Positions 9,532 to 17,641 of a stretch of 64,000 nt of DNA are shown here, one piece after another. Under the pieces are notes generated by a model. The model worked only from the letters and a program-made list of their open reading frames with translations. It made no database searches and was not told the DNA's origin. The position numbers were made by a program, and so were the translations under genes. This stretch comes from CAWCTD01 sp963798455 (GTDB taxonomy: Bacteria > Acidobacteriota > Terriglobia > Bryobacterales > Bryobacteraceae). The stretch lies in assembly GCA_963798455.1 (NCBI GenBank), contig CAWCTD010000003.1, positions 4,216,001 to 4,280,000 on the forward strand, read 5' to 3'. Position 1 is the stretch's first letter. Every line of letters starts with the position of its first letter.

Positions 9532-10436
9532 TCCACCTCGACCGCCGTGGGCGCCGGGCTGTAACGCTTCACCACCGCCACCCCCAGGAAGATGACGGCC
9601 ATGCCACCGGCGTCCGTCCAGCCGAAAGGTTCCCGGTAGAACAGCCAGCCCAGGAACACCGCCACAATCGGGTTGACATAGGTGTAGATGGAAACCAAGG
9701 CCACGGGCAGCTTGTCCAACGCGTACACGTAAGCGCTGTAGCCCACAATGGAGCCGAACACCACCAGATACAGCACCGCGGCGATGCCCCGGAGCTGCCA
9801 GTGGACGGGTTGGCCTCTCTCCAGCAACACCAACGGCAGGCAAGCCAGACCGGCCGCCAGTTGCTGTACCGCGCCGCTGATGATGGGATGCGCCAACCCC
9901 TGCATTCTCCTTTGGCGGATGGAGCCGAGCGACCACGAGAAGTTGGCAAGCTGAAGCAGGAAAAAGGCTCCCCACAGCAGAGCGGTTCCGGCCTGCCCAA
10001 CCCCGCGCGGGGCCACCAGCAACACGGCCCCCGCGCCCCCCACCAGAATGCCCGCCATCGCCGCCGCCCGCAGCCGCTCGCCGCCCGGGAGCAGCGCGTC
10101 GATTCCAACCATCCACAGCGGGGAGGCCGTGATGATGAGGGCGGCCAGGCCGCTTGGGATCCACAGCTCGGCGAAGGTCAGGCAACTGTTCCCAACGCCC
10201 AGGATCAGCACCCCGTTCAGGGCCGTCAGCAGCAGTTCCCTGCCCCGGGGCAGGCGCGCCCTCGCGGCCAGGGCGCCCGCCAGCATGAGCGAGCCCGAGA
10301 GCAGGAAGCGGGCGCTCACCATCGCCAGGGGAGGAAACGACTCCAGGCCGATGCGGATGGCCAGATAGGTGGTTCCCCAGAAGAAACAGATGGCAATCAG
10401 CGCCAGGTAAGGTTTGAACAGTGGATGACGGCGCAA
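9528..10436 (-). CDS. EamA/DMT-superfamily transporter
   Basis: A 302-aa, ten-helix membrane protein with the two EamA repeats of the drug/metabolite transporter superfamily. The first repeat starts ALIAICFFWGTTYLAIRIG and contains PPLAMVSARFLLSGSLML; the second ends with VSIYTYVNPIVAVFLGWLFYREPF, the typical last-repeat motif. Such proteins export small metabolites or amino acids, and the substrate cannot be told. The start is a TTG at 10436. Its stop overlaps the end of the convergent zinc-ribbon gene, and it is divergent from the PfkB kinase gene. Confidence 0.88.
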   Translation of the reverse strand: MRRHPLFKPYLALIAICFFWGTTYLAIRIGLESFPPLAMVSARFLLSGSLMLAGALAARARLPRGRELLLTALNGVLILGVGNSCLTFAELWIPSGLAALIITASPLWMVGIDALLPGGERLRAAAMAGILVGGAGAVLLVAPRGVGQAGTALLWGAFFLLQLANFSWSLGSIRQRRMQGLAHPIISGAVQQLAAGLACLPLVLLERGQPVHWQLRGIAAVLYLVVFGSIVGYSAYVYALDKLPVALVSIYTYVNPIVAVFLGWLFYREPFGWTDAGGMAVIFLGVAVVKRYSPAPTAVEVD

Positions 10437-10498
10437 GCCGCCAGCTTAACATGGACGGCGGGCGGTGGGCGCTGGAGAACGGTTGATAGAATAGGGGC

Positions 10499-11425
10499 TT
10501 GATACTCACTCTCACAGTCAACCCAGCGGTCGACCGCAACGTGACGGCCGACCGTCTGGTTTTCGAGGACCGGGCCTACATCCTCTCCCGCAGCGAAGTC
10601 CCCGGAGGGCGAGGCGTCAATGCCTCCGGTGTGATCCATTCCTTCGGCGGCGCGACGGCTGCCATTGTCACCTCGGGGGGAAAGAACGGCGCCCGCTTCG
10701 AACAGATGCTCAGCGGGTGCGGCTTCCCCGTCCATGTGGTGAGGATTCGAAATGAAATCCGGATGAATTTCACCATCTCGGACAAAACCGGTCTGACGGT
10801 GAAACTCAACGAGTTCGGCCCGTCCATGAGCAGGCCGGAGCTGAACCGGCTGGAGCGCATGGTCGAGGAGAAGCTGTCAGACGCAGCCTGGCTGCTGATC
10901 TGCGGCAGCTTGCCTCCCGCTGTCCCGCCGGGCTTCTACTCCAGACTCGTGGCGATGGCTCGGGAGCGGAAGGTCAGGACGCTGTTGGATACTGACGGCG
11001 ACCCGCTTCGCGAAGCTGTCGAGGCAGGTCCGACCGTGGTGGCGCCGAGCCAGCAGGAGGCGGAGCGATTGTTGAATCGGGTGCTCATTACCAGGACGCA
11101 TTTCATCGAGGCGGCCGGCCGCATCCGGCACATGGGAGCCGAGTCCGTCATCCTGTCGCTGGGCAACCGCGGGGCCGTGGGCGCGAGAGAGGGCCAGATG
11201 ATCGAGGTGCTTCCGCCCCGCATAGAAGCGGTTTGCCCGATCGGCGCGGGCGACGCCCTGGTCGCGGCGTTCGCGTGGTCGATGGCGCAGAAGGACGACT
11301 TCGCCGATGCGCTCCGCTGGGGCGTGGCGGCCGGAACCGCCTCGGCCAGGCTGCCCGGCGTGACCTTCGCGTCCCTCCCCCAGACCAGGGAGATCTACGA
11401 CCGTGTGGAGGTCAGGCAGATCTGA
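10499..11425 (+). CDS. 1-phosphofructokinase-family (PfkB) sugar-phosphate kinase
   Basis: A 308-aa PfkB/ribokinase-fold kinase close to the FruK/LacC/PfkB (minor phosphofructokinase) group, which phosphorylate fructose-1-phosphate, tagatose-6-phosphate or fructose-6-phosphate. It opens with ILTLTVNPAVDRN, then GGRGVNAS (substrate loop), LICGSLPPAVPPGFY, and the catalytic/anion-hole motif IGAGDALVAAF near residue 250, whose Asp is the catalytic base. The start is TTG at 10499. The exact substrate is not predictable from sequence alone. The gene ends 15 bp before the left end of the mobile island. Confidence 0.88.
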   Translation: MILTLTVNPAVDRNVTADRLVFEDRAYILSRSEVPGGRGVNASGVIHSFGGATAAIVTSGGKNGARFEQMLSGCGFPVHVVRIRNEIRMNFTISDKTGLTVKLNEFGPSMSRPELNRLERMVEEKLSDAAWLLICGSLPPAVPPGFYSRLVAMARERKVRTLLDTDGDPLREAVEAGPTVVAPSQQEAERLLNRVLITRTHFIEAAGRIRHMGAESVILSLGNRGAVGAREGQMIEVLPPRIEAVCPIGAGDALVAAFAWSMAQKDDFADALRWGVAAGTASARLPGVTFASLPQTREIYDRVEVRQI

Positions 11426-11440
11426 GACTAACGACTAATG

Positions 11441-11465
11441 TGGCAATAATATACTTGACACATCA
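11441..11465 (+). repeat. Left terminal inverted repeat of the IS1595-like transposon
   Basis: 25 bp matching the reverse complement of 18819-18843 with one mismatch (position 10 of the repeat, T versus C). It contains a perfect -35 hexamer TTGACA (11455-11460) reading into the element. Confidence 0.88.
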
Positions 11466-11483
11466 CCACAGAAGTGGGATGAT
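11455..11483 (+). promoter_or_regulatory. Possible cargo promoter, -35 inside the left terminal repeat
   Basis: TTGACA (11455-11460), 17-bp spacer, GATGAT (11478-11483), then the TTG start at 11487. It mirrors the right-end promoter but the -10 box is weaker. Confidence 0.45.
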
Positions 11484-11486
11484 TGT

Positions 11487-12320
11487 TTGTATGGGGCGAG
11501 GAGCCTCTACGAGTTGCTGAGGGTAAATGCGGACCATTACGTGCAGATCGGGAAGTCCTTTGGGTCCGCGAAGCAGTTTTTTGATGGCGGCTTGTTCGGC
11601 TCGGTTTTGACAATTGGTGACTTCCAGGCGAGCGTGTTGGTTGAGAGCTTGCGGGCCATACATTCACATTGCTTGGCTTTGCAGCTTGAAGTCGCCTCCG
11701 GCCTGATAGAGGAGTTCTTCTCCGAGTACAGCAAGAGCCTCCCGACATTGGAAGTGGTGAAGCAGCGAGTTGAGATGATAGAGCGGGCATTCCGAATCGA
11801 ATTGGCGTCCCGCCTCTTTATTTTCATCTTGCCACACCGCACGCCGTACTTCAGCGATGAACAGACGACCGGTTCCGAAGTTGGCTCGTTAGAAGGGGCT
11901 TTGGAGAACTTTCAATCAGCCCGTTTTGACCTTTATGAAGCTGGCGTGTGCTTTGCTACGGGGAGATTCACGGCCTGCGCCCATCACCTGTCGAAAGTCG
12001 TTGAATTTGGGCTTGTGAGCTTTGGTACCTTTGCTGGGGTCACGGACCCAATCAACTGGAACACGGCCTTGAATCAGGCAAACGCGAATCTCCGGGGTCG
12101 AATCGGCAAATTCAATGGAGCCACGGCGGCTGATGAGCAATACTACTCTGAGGCGATAGGGCTTCTGCGAAATTTCAAGACCGCTTGGCGGAATCCAGTT
12201 TCTCATATTCCAGAGGTGTTTAATGAGCCCAAGGCTAAGGCTTTGTTCTCGATTGTGAAGGCAACGATGGAGCACTTGAGCAAGCGTTTTGGTGAAGTCC
12301 CCATACCGAACAAGGTCTAA
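11487..12320 (+). CDS. HEPN-like protein of unknown function, first cargo gene
   Basis: A 277-aa largely helical soluble protein without a family I can name. The C-terminal third has the pattern of a HEPN domain: a helix with GRFTACAHHLSKVVEFGLV and then WRNPVSH (R235, H240), which fits the R-x4-6-H ribonuclease motif including the polar residue after Arg. HEPN proteins are common in toxin-antitoxin, abortive-infection and CRISPR-linked systems; function here is inference. No in-frame ATG fits, and a TTG at 11487 lies just after a -10-like GATGAT, so a leaderless start is possible. It stops 4 bp before the methyltransferase ATG, implying co-expression. Confidence 0.55.
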   Translation: MYGARSLYELLRVNADHYVQIGKSFGSAKQFFDGGLFGSVLTIGDFQASVLVESLRAIHSHCLALQLEVASGLIEEFFSEYSKSLPTLEVVKQRVEMIERAFRIELASRLFIFILPHRTPYFSDEQTTGSEVGSLEGALENFQSARFDLYEAGVCFATGRFTACAHHLSKVVEFGLVSFGTFAGVTDPINWNTALNQANANLRGRIGKFNGATAADEQYYSEAIGLLRNFKTAWRNPVSHIPEVFNEPKAKALFSIVKATMEHLSKRFGEVPIPNKV

Positions 12321-12324
12321 AGAG

Positions 12325-13290
12325 ATGAGCGGACGACCATCGGCGTTGATCGACACGCGAATCATCTACTGCGGCGACTGTCTTGACCGACTGCGGAAGT
12401 TGCCCGAGCGTTGCGTGGACCTGATCTACATCGATCCTCCCTTCAACTCGAATCGCAACTATGAAGTCTTTTGGGGTGAGACAAAAGAGAAGCGTTCCTT
12501 TGAAGACCGGCACGAATCCACGGCCGCATACATCGACTTTATGCGACCGCGATGCGTAGAACTTGCACGTGTTCTGAAGGACACCGGGAGCTTCTATTAC
12601 CATTGCGATTGGCACGCTTCACATTACGTCAAGGTGATGCTCGACCAGATTCTAGGGGAGAACTGTTTTCAAAGCGAAATAATCTGGCGCCGAACACTTT
12701 CCAAAGGGTTGGCCTTCACCGGCTTTCCGAACAACCATGACACACTTTTCTTCTATGGCGGCGGCGGTCAGTTGACGTGGAATCGCCCCTACACGCCATA
12801 CGACCCAGACAACTTGGATTCCAAAACCTCTTCAAAATACTCCCATCGTGATCCGCATGGAAGAGTTTACCGGCTCGACAACTTAATTAATCCCAATCCT
12901 GACCGCCCAAATCTAACCTATGAATTCCTCGGCGTGAAGAGAGTATGGCGGTGGACAAAAGAGCGGATGCAGGAAGCATACGACAACGGGATTGTTGTTC
13001 AGACGAAGCCCGGTTCTGTTCCTCAATTAAAGCGGTACCTCGATAAGCAAGAGGGACGGCCCATTGATACAGTTTGGACTGATATTCCACCGATCAATTC
13101 GCAGGCGCAGGAACGCCTTGGTTATCCGACGCAAAAACCGCTCGCCCTTCTCAATCGTATTGTCAAAGCCAGCAGCAACGCGAAGGATATCGTCCTTGAC
13201 GCTTTCTGTGGCTGTGCCTCGGGGGACACCCAAAAGCGGCCATTGAGGGACACCTCAAAACCGGCCATAGGAGCTGACTCAGGACATTGA
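12325..13290 (+). pseudogene. DNA methyltransferase (beta-class), N-terminal part, cut by IS21
   Basis: An amino-methyltransferase (N6-adenine or N4-cytosine). The catalytic motif IV DPPF is at residues 37-40 within VDLIYIDPPFNSNRNY, followed by a target-recognition region and the YPTQKPLALLNRIVKASS helix that precedes SAM motif I. The order IV, then I, is the beta class. The native sequence runs to 13216 (LDAFCGC); from 13217 the frame enters the IS21 end and stops at 13290 after 24 foreign residues. The rest of motif I lies at 16137. The ATG at 12325 follows the HEPN-like gene by 4 bp. Without the SAM-binding part it should be inactive. Confidence 0.85.
13217..13272 (+). repeat. IS21 left inverted end with internal repeated sites
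   Basis: Imperfect inverted match to 16074-16130 with one gap. It contains two copies of a core like AAAACCGGCCAT, the multiple-site layout typical of IS21-family transposase-binding ends. Confidence 0.88.
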
Positions 13291-13319
13291 CCACGACGGG
13301 AGGTTTACCCTCCGTCGAG

Positions 13320-14939
13320 ATGAGCAATGTCTTGAGCGAAGAAAAGAAGCAACAGATTATCGCCTTGGGGCGGCTGGGTTGGACGCTGCGGCATATCCAA
13401 CGGGCTACCGGTGTGCGCCGCGAGACCGCGGCAGGCTACCTGCGGGCCTCCGGAATCGAACCCCGGTCACCGGGCAGATGGGGACAGCAACCGCCGGCAA
13501 AACCGGCCATAGAGGTGACCCCCGACCCTGGCTCAGTTTCAAAACCGGCCATAGAGGTGACCCCCGACTCTGGCGCACCTTCAGCCCCCGTCCCGTCCGC
13601 CGAACCAGAGCCGGCGCCGGGGCGCAGTCCCTCCGCCAGTGCCTGCGAGCCCTACCGGGAGGTGATCGAGATCGGACTCGGCCAGGGCCGCAACGCCAAG
13701 GCCATCTGGCAGGATCTGGTGGACGATCACGGCTTCCGCGGGGCCTACCAGAGCGTCAAGCGTTTTGTTGGCAAGCTCCGTGGTACCCGGCCGCCGGAAG
13801 CCCGTGTGGTGATCGAGACACCTCCCGGCGAAGAGACGCAGGTGGACTACGGCAGCGGCCCGATGGTCCGCGACCCGGCCAGTGGCCGCTATCAGCGCAC
13901 GCGGCTGTTCGTGCTGACGCTCGGCTACAGCCGCAAGTCGGTACGCCTGCTCACCTTTCGCTCCAGTACGCGCATCTGGGTTGAACTGCATGAGCGGGCG
14001 TTTCGCCGGCTCGGCGGGGTCACCCACGTGGTGGTGCTCGACAACCTGGGCGAAGGCGTGCTTGCCCCGGACATCTACGATCCCGCGTTGAATCCGCTCT
14101 ACCGCGACATGCTCGCTCACTACGGCGTCGTCGCTCTGCCGTGCCGCGTCGGAGATCCGGATCGAAAGGGGAAAGTGGAAGCCGGCGTCGGCCACGCGAA
14201 GAAGACGCCCTTGAAGGGGCTTCGTTTCGAAAGCCTGGAAGAGGCCCAGGCTTACCTTGATCGCTGGGAAGAGCGCTGGGCCGATACCCGCATTCACGGC
14301 ACCACCAAGCGGCAAGTGGCGACGATGTTTACCGAGGAACGGCCGGCGCTGCTGCCGTTGCCCCTGGAGCCTTTCCGCTACTACCAGTTCGGCGAGCGCA
14401 CCGTGCATCTGGACGGCTGTGTCGAAGTCGAGGCCGCCTACTACGGCGCGCCGCCGGGCTGGATCGGCCGCCGTGTCCAGGTCCAGTGGGACGAGCGGCA
14501 CATCCGTCTCCTCGATCCAAGGACCGGCCAACTGCTGCGCGAGCACCTGCGCCAGCAGCGCGGCGGCCATCGAATCAAGGATGAAGACCGCCCCAGTCGG
14601 ACGCCACTCGGCACACTGCAACTGCTGGCCAGAACCGAAAAAGCCGGACGCCACATCGGGATGCTCTGTCAGGGCATACATCGACACCAGGGCGAACCTG
14701 CGGTGCGCCGTATCTTGGGGGTGCTCTCACTCGCCAAGAAGTACGGAGCCGCGGCTACCGACGATGCCTGCGCCGCGGCTCTGGAAGTGGAAGTGTTCGA
14801 GTACCGCTTTGTTCGCCGCTATCTCGAGCGGCGTCCCCACAACCCGCTCAGCTTGCGGCAAGTCGATCCGTTGATCCGCCAGCTCACTCTGTACCGCGAC
14901 TTCATCGCCGACAAAACCAAGGAGGAAAACGAACCATGA
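13320..14939 (+). CDS. istA: IS21-family transposase IstA
   Basis: A DDE-type transposase of 539 aa from the ATG at 13320. The N-terminus is a helix-turn-helix (KQQIIALGRLGWTLRHIQRATGV), followed by an unusual linker with a 14-aa tandem repeat (KPAIEVTPD ...), then the rve integrase core: GEETQVDYGSGP (first Asp), VVVLDNLGEGVLAPD (second Asp) and DPDRKGKVEAGVGHAKK (Glu). The C-terminal region has the Mu-transposase-like beta-barrel. A TTG at 13287 would add 11 residues. The gene ends in a 4-bp ATGA overlap with istB, the usual IS21 arrangement. Confidence 0.93.
   Translation: MSNVLSEEKKQQIIALGRLGWTLRHIQRATGVRRETAAGYLRASGIEPRSPGRWGQQPPAKPAIEVTPDPGSVSKPAIEVTPDSGAPSAPVPSAEPEPAPGRSPSASACEPYREVIEIGLGQGRNAKAIWQDLVDDHGFRGAYQSVKRFVGKLRGTRPPEARVVIETPPGEETQVDYGSGPMVRDPASGRYQRTRLFVLTLGYSRKSVRLLTFRSSTRIWVELHERAFRRLGGVTHVVVLDNLGEGVLAPDIYDPALNPLYRDMLAHYGVVALPCRVGDPDRKGKVEAGVGHAKKTPLKGLRFESLEEAQAYLDRWEERWADTRIHGTTKRQVATMFTEERPALLPLPLEPFRYYQFGERTVHLDGCVEVEAAYYGAPPGWIGRRVQVQWDERHIRLLDPRTGQLLREHLRQQRGGHRIKDEDRPSRTPLGTLQLLARTEKAGRHIGMLCQGIHRHQGEPAVRRILGVLSLAKKYGAAATDDACAAALEVEVFEYRFVRRYLERRPHNPLSLRQVDPLIRQLTLYRDFIADKTKEENEP
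13499..13582 (+). repeat. 42-bp tandem repeat inside istA resembling IS ends
   Basis: Two in-frame copies spaced 42 bp apart, each starting AAAACCGGCCATAGAGGTGA and continuing CCCCCGAC. The first 14 bp equal the core of the IS21 end sites, and GAGGTGACCCCCGA matches the outermost right end. The repeats encode KPAIEVTPDPGSVS and KPAIEVTPDSGAPS. Confidence 0.85.
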
Positions 14940-15679
14940 ATCTCATTGAGCTGCAGCGTTCGCTGCGGCAGCTTCGCCTCGGTGGCATCGCCGCCGTGCT
15001 GGAAACCCGGCTGCACCAGGCGCAAGCCGAACCCATGGCGCCCATCGACTTGATCTCGTGTCTGGTCTCGGACGAGCTCACGCGCCGCTCGGACCGCCTG
15101 CTCGAACGCCGGCGCAAACAGGCCGGCTTCCGTGATCCCGACAAGACTCTCGACAACTTCGACTTCGCTTTCAACCCGAAGATTAACCGCAGCCTGGTCT
15201 TCGACCTGGCCACCGGCGCGTTCATCGGCCGGCGCGAGGATGCGCTCTTCCTCGGCCCGGGCGGCGCGGGCAAGAGCCATCTGGCGCAGGCCATCGGGCA
15301 GGCCGCCATCCAGCAAGGCTACCGCGTGCTCTACCGGGAGACTCACATCTTGCTGGAGGAACTCGCCGAAGCCGTCATCGACGGCACGCGCAAACGGTAT
15401 GTGGAATCAGTTGCCACGGTTCCCTTGCTGATCATCGACGACTTCGGCATGCGTAAGCTGCCGCAGACTGCGGCAGAAGATCTGCTGGAAATCATCATGC
15501 GCCGCTACGAACGGGCCAGCACGCTGCTGACCTCCAACCGCCCGGTCGAGGACTGGGGCAAACTCCTCGGCGATGCCGCCGCCGTCGGCGCCATGCTGGA
15601 CCGGCTGCTCCACCACGGGCACCTGCTGAAGTGCGGCCCGCGCAGTTGGCGCACCAAGACCGCCGCCACGGCCGGATGA
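14936..15679 (+). CDS. istB: IS21-family transposition helper ATPase IstB
   Basis: A 247-aa AAA+ ATPase related to DnaC that assists IstA in target capture. Walker A is GPGGAGKSH (near residue 104), Walker B is LLIIDDFGM, and the sensor region includes STLLTSNRPVEDW. A strong AAGGAGG ribosome-binding site (14919-14925) lies inside the istA 3' end, and the ATG overlaps the istA stop. Length is normal, so the copy looks intact. Confidence 0.95.
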   Translation: MNLIELQRSLRQLRLGGIAAVLETRLHQAQAEPMAPIDLISCLVSDELTRRSDRLLERRRKQAGFRDPDKTLDNFDFAFNPKINRSLVFDLATGAFIGRREDALFLGPGGAGKSHLAQAIGQAAIQQGYRVLYRETHILLEELAEAVIDGTRKRYVESVATVPLLIIDDFGMRKLPQTAAEDLLEIIMRRYERASTLLTSNRPVEDWGKLLGDAAAVGAMLDRLLHHGHLLKCGPRSWRTKTAATAG

Positions 15680-16073
15680 GGTAATCCCATGAGAACAGTG
15701 ATTCAAAGAAGGGACCCAGGCGGAGATGTTGCGAAGCGCGGTGGAAATGCCGGGGCCATGGAAAACCTGGAAAACCAGACTGCGGTTTCCCACGTTTCCC
15801 ACCGCCCCTTGGAAATCGCCCAAGGCGCGATTCCCACATTTCCACCGCGCCGGCGACGATTCCCTCTTCTCGCAAACCCAAAGACCAAAACGTCGCGGCT
15901 GGCGCCCTTCGGGTGCTCACTGCCACGCAACGAAAGGAGGATTCACCTGCCGCCGAGCGCCGACCCAGTCCGCGGTTGTTCAGGCTCATGCCTGAACTGG
16001 AAAATGCTGACTAGAAAAAAAGCTTGCCGGAACCGTCTCCGGTAGGGTATAAATCGTGTGTTCTGGGTCGGCT
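15680..16073. other. Non-coding 3' part of the IS21 element
   Basis: No credible gene. Around 15763-15808 there are alternating GGAAAACC and GGTTTCCC-like blocks that can pair, so a transcript from here may fold. The segment leads into the right inverted end at 16074. Confidence 0.5.
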
Positions 16074-16130
16074 TCCTATGGCCGGTTTTGAGGTGTCCCT
16101 CAATGGCCGGTTTTGAGGTGACCCCCGAGG
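16074..16130 (-). repeat. IS21 right inverted end with internal repeated sites
   Basis: On the lower strand it reads CCTCGGGGGTCACC then two CAAAACCGGCCAT cores separated by GAGGGACACCT. It matches the left end except for one gap and a few substitutions. Confidence 0.88.
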
Positions 16131-16136
16131 GCTGTG

Positions 16137-16720
16137 GAACCGCGCTAGTGGCAGCACAGCAACTTGGGCGGCAGTGGATTGGCATTGACATATCCCCGAC
16201 AGCGTGCCGAGTCATGGCGAAGCGGCTGCAAGACGATTGCAGTTTGCATGAAGACGAGAAGCTCTGGGTAATAGGGCGTGGATTCATCGTCCGAGATTTG
16301 CCGCGAACTGAGGCTGAGTTGCGCCGCATCCCGCCGTTTGAATTCGAGAATTGGGCCGTCATCGCTCTTGGCGGAATCACTAACAGGGCCAAAGTGGGTG
16401 ACATGGGGATTGACGGTCGGATCTACCCGCTCTCTGCGATGCCGAAGTCTTCGGGGAAGCAGGCCGGGGAGCTTGACTTCATGGATCAGTGGTATCCGAT
16501 CCAAGTGAAACAGAAGGATAAAGCCGGGAGGCCCGACATTGACCACTTTGAAGCTGTGATGGCACGTGAGAACCGTGCCAAGGGCTTCTTTGTATCGTTC
16601 GGCTTCACGTCCGATGCGATGATGGAGGTCGGCAATTTTTTCAAGCGCGAGCATCGAATCATCATTCCGCTCACCGTCCGCGAGATTCTGGACGATCAGA
16701 TTGCCCAAAAGCTGGCTTGA
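16137..16720 (+). pseudogene. Methyltransferase C-terminal part with Mrr-like nuclease domain
   Basis: The continuation of the gene cut at 13216. The first residues complete SAM motif I (with the upstream part: FCGCGTALVAAQQLGRQW, then IGID and ACRVMAKRL). After a linker there is a second domain with GIDGR and PIQVKQKDKAGRPDIDHF (D390, Q420-x-K422 in the rebuilt protein), the D...QxK pattern of Mrr-type PD-(D/E)xK nucleases. The intact gene would thus be a single-chain modification and restriction enzyme of 491 aa. The reading frame is open upstream to 16058 only through the IS end. It has no start of its own that I would trust. Confidence 0.75.
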
Positions 16721-16743
16721 GGGAGACGCCACGGAGGAAGAAG

Positions 16744-16917
16744 ATGTCAACTGCCTCATCTGAACGCAGAGCCTTTACGAATCTTGTAGACCGCGTACTT
16801 GCGGTTCCGCACTCCGAAATTGCAGAGCGACAGCAGCAGTACCGCCGGCAATCCGAGATGAACCCACAGCGGCGCGGCCCGAAGCCGAAGATAAAACGTC
16901 AGAGATCAAAAAGCTAG
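16744..16917 (+). CDS. Small basic protein downstream of the methyltransferase
   Basis: 57 aa, ATG at 16744 preceded by GGAGGAAGA (16733-16741), 23 bp after the methyltransferase-nuclease stop, so probably the third gene of the cargo operon. The sequence has an N-terminal helix (FTNLVDRVLAVPHSEIAERQ) and a basic tail with RRGPKPKIKRQR. I do not recognise a named family; the strongly basic tail suggests nucleic-acid or protein binding, for instance an accessory or control peptide of the modification enzyme (inference). It overlaps the stop of the convergent gene by 4 bp. Confidence 0.55.
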   Translation: MSTASSERRAFTNLVDRVLAVPHSEIAERQQQYRRQSEMNPQRRGPKPKIKRQRSKS

Positions 16918-17216
16918 TAGTACACGTCATAATCTACTTCGACGGGTTCATGCTTGTTAGGGTTGGAAATAATTAGGTACCACGGGCCAGACAACGGAAT
17001 CCACACTTTCTGGCTTTGTTTTGAACGCGGTTCTGGGAAGCCGCCCCAATATGGGAAGCTGTCGCTACCTTCTTTGAAACGGCGAAGGCCCGTAGGCCCG
17101 ACAATGTACGTTCGTACCGGCAGGTCGGATTCAAGCTCGAACTCAATAGGGCCTTTTTTTTGAAGCCTATACTCTAACGTTGTGTACTGGTCTGGGCCAA
17201 GAGTGATGAGTGGCAT
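16914..17216 (-). CDS. Small beta-rich protein, DUF1883-like, unknown function
   Basis: 100 aa from the ATG at 17216, the second gene of a two-gene leftward unit (2-bp gap). Predicted all-beta: EFELESDLPVRTYIVGPTGL, FPYWGGF, VWIPLSGPWYLIISNPN, VEVDYDVYY. The order of strands, the GG turn and the GPWYLII core resemble the small sandwich called DUF1883, which occurs beside TIR and other defence-type domains; this similarity is weak and made by eye. No signal peptide. A longer frame to 17723 overlaps the membrane-protein gene and is rejected. Confidence 0.5.
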   Translation of the reverse strand: MPLITLGPDQYTTLEYRLQKKGPIEFELESDLPVRTYIVGPTGLRRFKEGSDSFPYWGGFPEPRSKQSQKVWIPLSGPWYLIISNPNKHEPVEVDYDVYY

Positions 17217-17218
17217 CG

Positions 17219-17641
17219 CTATGTCTCTTCCGTGTTCTGTGCATAGGGCTGTTGGCGGGGAGATGGGTTCTGGACGCTTGGACCCTGAGCAACTGGTGCG
17301 TGCGGTGCCGTTATGCCGGCAAACTTCTCTGCCCTCTCCAGGAACCCCCGGATTGTCCGGTAGAACAGGGGTATCAGGAGAACCAGCCCGATCTTCCAGT
17401 TCTCGCTCAGCATTGTCAGAATGGCCTGTAGACGGCTCTGCCGGCTGAGGTATTCGGGACCCTTTAGAACCCAACACATTTCGTAAAGCGCCGATGCAGA
17501 AACAAAAACAAACAACCCTGCAACAGTAATGAACTCGAAGACCCTTAAGCACCTTTCGAAGAAAAGTTCCAAAGAAGTCTCGAACCACGAGGATGGCGCG
17601 CTTTGCGTCTCTGCCACGTCCTCTACCGTAGGTTTGTTCAT
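17219..17641 (-). CDS. Two-helix membrane protein of the transposon cargo
   Basis: 140 aa. Two hydrophobic segments, residues ~36-56 (FEFITVAGLFVFVSASALYEM) and ~80-98 (WKIGLVLLIPLFYRTIRG), are separated by a ~25-residue loop; both termini are likely cytoplasmic, with a proline/glutamine-rich C-tail. No family recognised. It is transcribed leftward with the 100-aa beta protein, pointing toward the methyltransferase genes. A membrane protein paired with a small soluble partner in a mobile cargo fits a defence or toxin role, but nothing in the sequence proves this. Confidence 0.5.
   Translation of the reverse strand: MNKPTVEDVAETQSAPSSWFETSLELFFERCLRVFEFITVAGLFVFVSASALYEMCWVLKGPEYLSRQSRLQAILTMLSENWKIGLVLLIPLFYRTIRGFLERAEKFAGITAPHAPVAQGPSVQNPSPRQQPYAQNTEET

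Larger units (their letters stand above)
13217..16130 (+). mobile_element. IS21-family insertion sequence
   Basis: A 2914-bp element with imperfect ~56-bp inverted ends (13217-13272, 16074-16130; both begin CCTCGGGGG) and genes istA and istB. It is flanked by a perfect 6-bp direct repeat GCTGTG (13211-13216 and 16131-16136), within the 4-8 bp usual for the family. It lies in the codons for SAM-binding motif I of the methyltransferase. Intact genes and matching ends suggest a recent, possibly active copy. Confidence 0.93.

Noticed and set aside
15703..15930. Short frames in the IS21 tail
   Set aside because: No ribosome-binding site, no family, and the element already has its two usual genes.
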